From positions 124,001 to 188,000 of the forward strand of contig NZ_FNRE01000001.1 in assembly GCF_900107705.1 (NCBI RefSeq): a stretch of 64,000 bases of DNA, read 5' to 3'. This document shows, piece by piece, positions 61,278 through 64,000 of the stretch (positions are counted from its first letter, which is position 1; every line of letters starts with the position of its first letter). The notes beneath the pieces were generated by a model that searched no databases, was not told the DNA's origin, and saw only the letters and a program-made list of their open reading frames with translations. This DNA comes from Prevotella sp. tc2-28. Its GTDB lineage: Bacteria > Bacteroidota > Bacteroidia > Bacteroidales > Bacteroidaceae. Both the position numbers and the translations under genes were made by a program.

Positions 61278-62729
61278 ATGACACAACAATTTGAGATCAT
61301 CGCCAAGACCTTTATGGGATTGGAACCCGTCTTGGCGAAAGAACTGACGCAATTGGGCGCTAACGACGTGCAAATAGGCCGTCGAATGGTTTCGTTCACC
61401 GGTGACAAGGAGATGCTCTACCGCGCCAATTTCCAATTACATACAGCTATTCGTATTCTGAAACCCATCAAACACTTCAAGGCATTGTCTGCCGATGATG
61501 TCTATGAAGGCGTGCAAGATATCAATTGGGAAGAATATATCGGACTTGACCAGACATTTGCCGTCGACTCCGTTGTATTCTCAGAAGAATTCCGACATTC
61601 GAAATTCGTTGCCTATAAGGTGAAAGACGCCATTGTCGACCAGTTCCGTGAGAAGACTGGCAAGCGCCCTAATATCAGCGTGGCCAATCCAGATATCCGA
61701 CTGAATATACACATTGCAGAAGACAAATGCACGCTGTCACTTGACTCCAGCGGAGAGAGCCTTCATCGCAGAGGCTATCGTCAGGAGTCTGTTGAAGCCC
61801 CCTTGAACGAGGTCCTGGCAGCAGGTATGATTCTGATGACGGGATGGCAGGGAGAGACCGATTTCATCGACCCTATGTGTGGCAGCGGAACCCTGCTCAT
61901 TGAGGCTGCACTTATTGCCCGCAATATGGCTCCCGGCTTATTCCGCAAGGAGTTTGCATTCGAGAAATGGGCCGATTTCGACGCTGACCTCTTCGACGAG
62001 ATCTATAACGACGACTCACACGAACGCGAGTTCCATCATCACATCTATGGCTACGACGTTGACATCAAGGCTGTCAACACAGCTCGTCTGAACGTGAAGG
62101 CTGCCGGACTGACCAGCGACATCACCATTGAAGAGAAGGACTTCAAGAACTTCACACAGCCCAATCAGAAGAGTATCATGGTGACCAACCCACCCTATGG
62201 AGAGCGCATTTCAACCCCTGACCTGCTGGGGACATATAAGATGATTGGAGAGCGCTTAAAGCACCAGTTCATGAACAATGACGCCTGGATTCTCAGCTAT
62301 CGCGAAGAGTGTTTCGACCAGATTGGCTTGAAGCCCAGCATCAAGATACCCGTCTTCAACGGCAGTCTAGAATGCGAGTTCCGCAAATACCAGATTTTCG
62401 ACGGTAAGATGAAGGACTTCCGCTCTGAAGGTGGCATTGTCAAGACCGAAGAGGAGAAACGTCAAATGGCAGAGAAACGCCGTTTCAAGCAAAACCGTGA
62501 GTTCAAAAAGCGGCTCGACGAACAGGAGGAAAATGCCGAGGCCGACATTCGTTCGTTCAAGTTCCGCTCTCTAGAACGTAAAGACAGCAAAGGTCCCAAG
62601 GAACCTCGTAAAGAGAACCGCAACTGGGGTGGTCACGAGCGTTTCGACCGTAGCGGAGGTAAGAAACCCTTCAAGAAAAACCGCGATTTCAACAAGAAAG
62701 ACAGGAGATTCGACCATGAAGAGGATTAA
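61278..62729 (+). CDS. rlmL: THUMP-domain 23S rRNA (guanine-N2) methyltransferase, RlmL-like
   Basis: A 483-residue protein. An N-terminal ferredoxin-like plus THUMP domain (about 1-155, with GLEPVLAKELTQLGA) precedes a Rossmann methyltransferase. The SAM site is FIDPMCGSGTLLIEAALIARNMAPG and the catalytic motif is VTNPPYGERI. This is the RlmL type that makes m2G at the position of 23S G2445; the fused RlmK half of the E. coli enzyme is absent. The last 90 residues are a highly charged, unstructured tail (KRRFKQNREFKKRLDEQEE, GGKKPFKKNRDFNKK) that may bind rRNA. It overlaps the next gene by 14 bp. Confidence 0.92.
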   Translation: MTQQFEIIAKTFMGLEPVLAKELTQLGANDVQIGRRMVSFTGDKEMLYRANFQLHTAIRILKPIKHFKALSADDVYEGVQDINWEEYIGLDQTFAVDSVVFSEEFRHSKFVAYKVKDAIVDQFREKTGKRPNISVANPDIRLNIHIAEDKCTLSLDSSGESLHRRGYRQESVEAPLNEVLAAGMILMTGWQGETDFIDPMCGSGTLLIEAALIARNMAPGLFRKEFAFEKWADFDADLFDEIYNDDSHEREFHHHIYGYDVDIKAVNTARLNVKAAGLTSDITIEEKDFKNFTQPNQKSIMVTNPPYGERISTPDLLGTYKMIGERLKHQFMNNDAWILSYREECFDQIGLKPSIKIPVFNGSLECEFRKYQIFDGKMKDFRSEGGIVKTEEEKRQMAEKRRFKQNREFKKRLDEQEENAEADIRSFKFRSLERKDSKGPKEPRKENRNWGGHERFDRSGGKKPFKKNRDFNKKDRRFDHEED

Positions 62730-64000
62730 GCTGTTGCTTTTTCTATTGTCCCTTATGTCAAGTATGAGTGCACAGGACAAACTATTCACCTTGGAAGAAC
62801 TGAACTTCGGCGGTAAGGACTACCATCGCTTGCAGCATGAGAACAAATGGCTGACATGGTGGGGCGACGAACTGATACGGACTGACGTAGAGGAATGCTA
62901 TCTTGTTGACAAGAAGACAGGCAAGGAGACAAAGCTCTTCACACTTGACGAGGTGAATAGATGGCTCAAAAGCGACGACATGTTCCATGTACGAGCGCTG
63001 TCCAGCGCATCATTTCCCTACCCTGACCAGCCTCTTGTCGCTTTGGGCAACAAGAAGTCTTTCCTATTGCTGAACTTCAAAACTCACGAGGTGGTTTGGC
63101 AAGACAGCATCTCCGGACAGATCGCCAATGACTGGAATGAGGTTTCTAAGGCTACAGCCTACGTCAAGGGCCATCAGCTATATGTGGCTGACGCCAAGGG
63201 AACGGAGCACCAGCTGACTACCGATGGCAGCCGTGAAATTGTCTATGGACAGAGTGTTCATCGCAATGAGTTCGGCATCCAGAAAGGGACTTTTTGGAGT
63301 CCTGACGGAATGCGTCTGGCTTTCTATCGCATGGACCAGTCGATGGTTGCTGACTATCCGCAGGTGGACATCTTCCCTCGTGAGGCAACCTACGAGCCAG
63401 ACAAATATCCCATGGCGGGCATGACCAGTCACGAGGTCACCATAGGCGTTTATGACTTGAATATAGACAAAACGGTCTATCTTAAAGCCGGCGACCCCAA
63501 GGACCGCTATTTCACAAACATTGCCTGGTCTACCGATGCCAAGACCATCTATCTGTTCGAGCTGAACCGCGACCAGAACGATTGCCGCCTGGTCAGTTAT
63601 GACGCCCAGACCGGCAATAAGTTGGCTGAGATTTACCGCGAAACCAGCGAGAAATACGTTGAACCCCTGCATCCCATCCAGTTCCTGCCCTGGGACGACA
63701 GCAAGTTCATTATGCAAAGCCAACGCGACGGATACAACCACATCTATCTGTACAACACAAATGGCCAACTGCTAAAGCAACTCACGAGTGGTCCCTGGGT
63801 AGTCCTTAATGTGTTAGGGTTTAACGCCAAACAAAAAAGCATCATCATCGAAGCCAACAAGTATCATCCGCTACACCGACAGCTATATCGTGTCAATATC
63901 AGAAGTGGAAAAATGACGCAACTGACATCGGACGATGGCGTACATCATGGTGAATTGTCAGTATCAGGTAGTTTCGTGATTGACCGCCACTCGGCTCCCA
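62716..64000 (+). CDS. Dipeptidyl peptidase IV-family S9 peptidase (3' partial)
   Basis: An open frame from ATG 62716 to the window end (428 codons seen). A signal peptide (IKLLLFLLSLMSSMSAQ) precedes the eight-bladed propeller domain of DPP IV. Landmarks are GIQKGTFWSPDGMRLAFYRM, then DQSMVADYPQVDI, YPMAGMTSHEVTIGVYDLN and WSTDAKTIYLFELNRDQNDC. The catalytic alpha/beta-hydrolase domain lies beyond the window. Family members release X-Pro dipeptides outside the cytoplasm, as in the peptide-feeding relatives of this group. It overlaps the methyltransferase gene by 14 bp. Confidence 0.92.
   Translation, partial: MKRIKLLLFLLSLMSSMSAQDKLFTLEELNFGGKDYHRLQHENKWLTWWGDELIRTDVEECYLVDKKTGKETKLFTLDEVNRWLKSDDMFHVRALSSASFPYPDQPLVALGNKKSFLLLNFKTHEVVWQDSISGQIANDWNEVSKATAYVKGHQLYVADAKGTEHQLTTDGSREIVYGQSVHRNEFGIQKGTFWSPDGMRLAFYRMDQSMVADYPQVDIFPREATYEPDKYPMAGMTSHEVTIGVYDLNIDKTVYLKAGDPKDRYFTNIAWSTDAKTIYLFELNRDQNDCRLVSYDAQTGNKLAEIYRETSEKYVEPLHPIQFLPWDDSKFIMQSQRDGYNHIYLYNTNGQLLKQLTSGPWVVLNVLGFNAKQKSIIIEANKYHPLHRQLYRVNIRSGKMTQLTSDDGVHHGELSVSGSFVIDRHSAP

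Overview
The window is chromosomal DNA from a member of the Bacteroidota, most likely a Prevotella-like (Prevotellaceae) bacterium. Four things point there. Nearly every transcription unit starts with the Bacteroidota promoter (TTTG, 19-20 bp spacer, TAnnTTTG), and purine-rich ribosome binding sites are absent. There is a SusC/SusD polysaccharide-utilization locus with propeller-sensor regulators. A PorQ protein of the type IX secretion system is encoded. Single-gene best matches also fit (VUT-QueF pair, DUF5686, phosphate-selective-type porin, Na+-pumping-clade-like OadA). The species cannot be named from the sequence alone.

Layout. 1-25.6 kb is mostly housekeeping: an Fe-S aldo/keto reductase (cut by the window edge), peptidase T with a CPA2 antiporter, an LptD-like protein, an HD hydrolase, a phytase-esterase-like protein, an OadA/PycB-like carboxyltransferase, a lipoprotein, a beta-barrel, queF with a queuosine-precursor transporter behind a preQ1-I-type riboswitch, folA, a uraA-exbB-(40-aa membrane protein)-exbD-exbD operon, a five-gene operon porQ-cmk-AI-2E exporter-porin-SSS symporter, tonB, a polyprenyl synthase, tatD and tRNA-Ser(GGA).

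25.6-31.6 kb, directly behind tRNA-Ser, is an AT-rich accessory island. It holds a duplicated tRNA 3' end, a remnant of a solute-binding protein gene, a ParA/ribbon-helix-helix cassette bracketed by identical AT-rich repeats, a 700-bp non-coding stretch with tandem hairpins and clustered G-quadruplex motifs, a 611-bp cassette with a truncated DUF4160 and a DUF2442 gene between 33-bp direct repeats, and a set with a SLOG (DprA-like) protein, a small protein, a RecB-like PD-(D/E)XK nuclease and a metallo-beta-lactamase/beta-CASP hydrolase. This last set is the best candidate for an undescribed, possibly defence-related, system.

31.6-57 kb holds a HAD hydrolase and then a glycan locus: SusC, SusD, two surface lipoproteins and a GH5 endoglucanase, two adjacent propeller-sensor regulators, and a PA14-containing GH31 alpha-xylosidase-like enzyme. 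The enzyme pair points to xyloglucan. The two regulators look like one hybrid two-component system split in two: one keeps the ATPase domain, the other keeps the AraC output domain, and neither has a phospho-accepting histidine or a receiver. Next come a histidine kinase with a periplasmic solute-binding sensor, a PP2C/SpoIIE phosphatase and a LacI-family regulator with an operator-like site in its own promoter.

57-64 kb has an orphan promoter-terminator pair that could make a small RNA, a DUF5686 outer-membrane protein, a second histidine kinase, an RlmL-like RNA methyltransferase and the start of a dipeptidyl peptidase IV cut by the window end.
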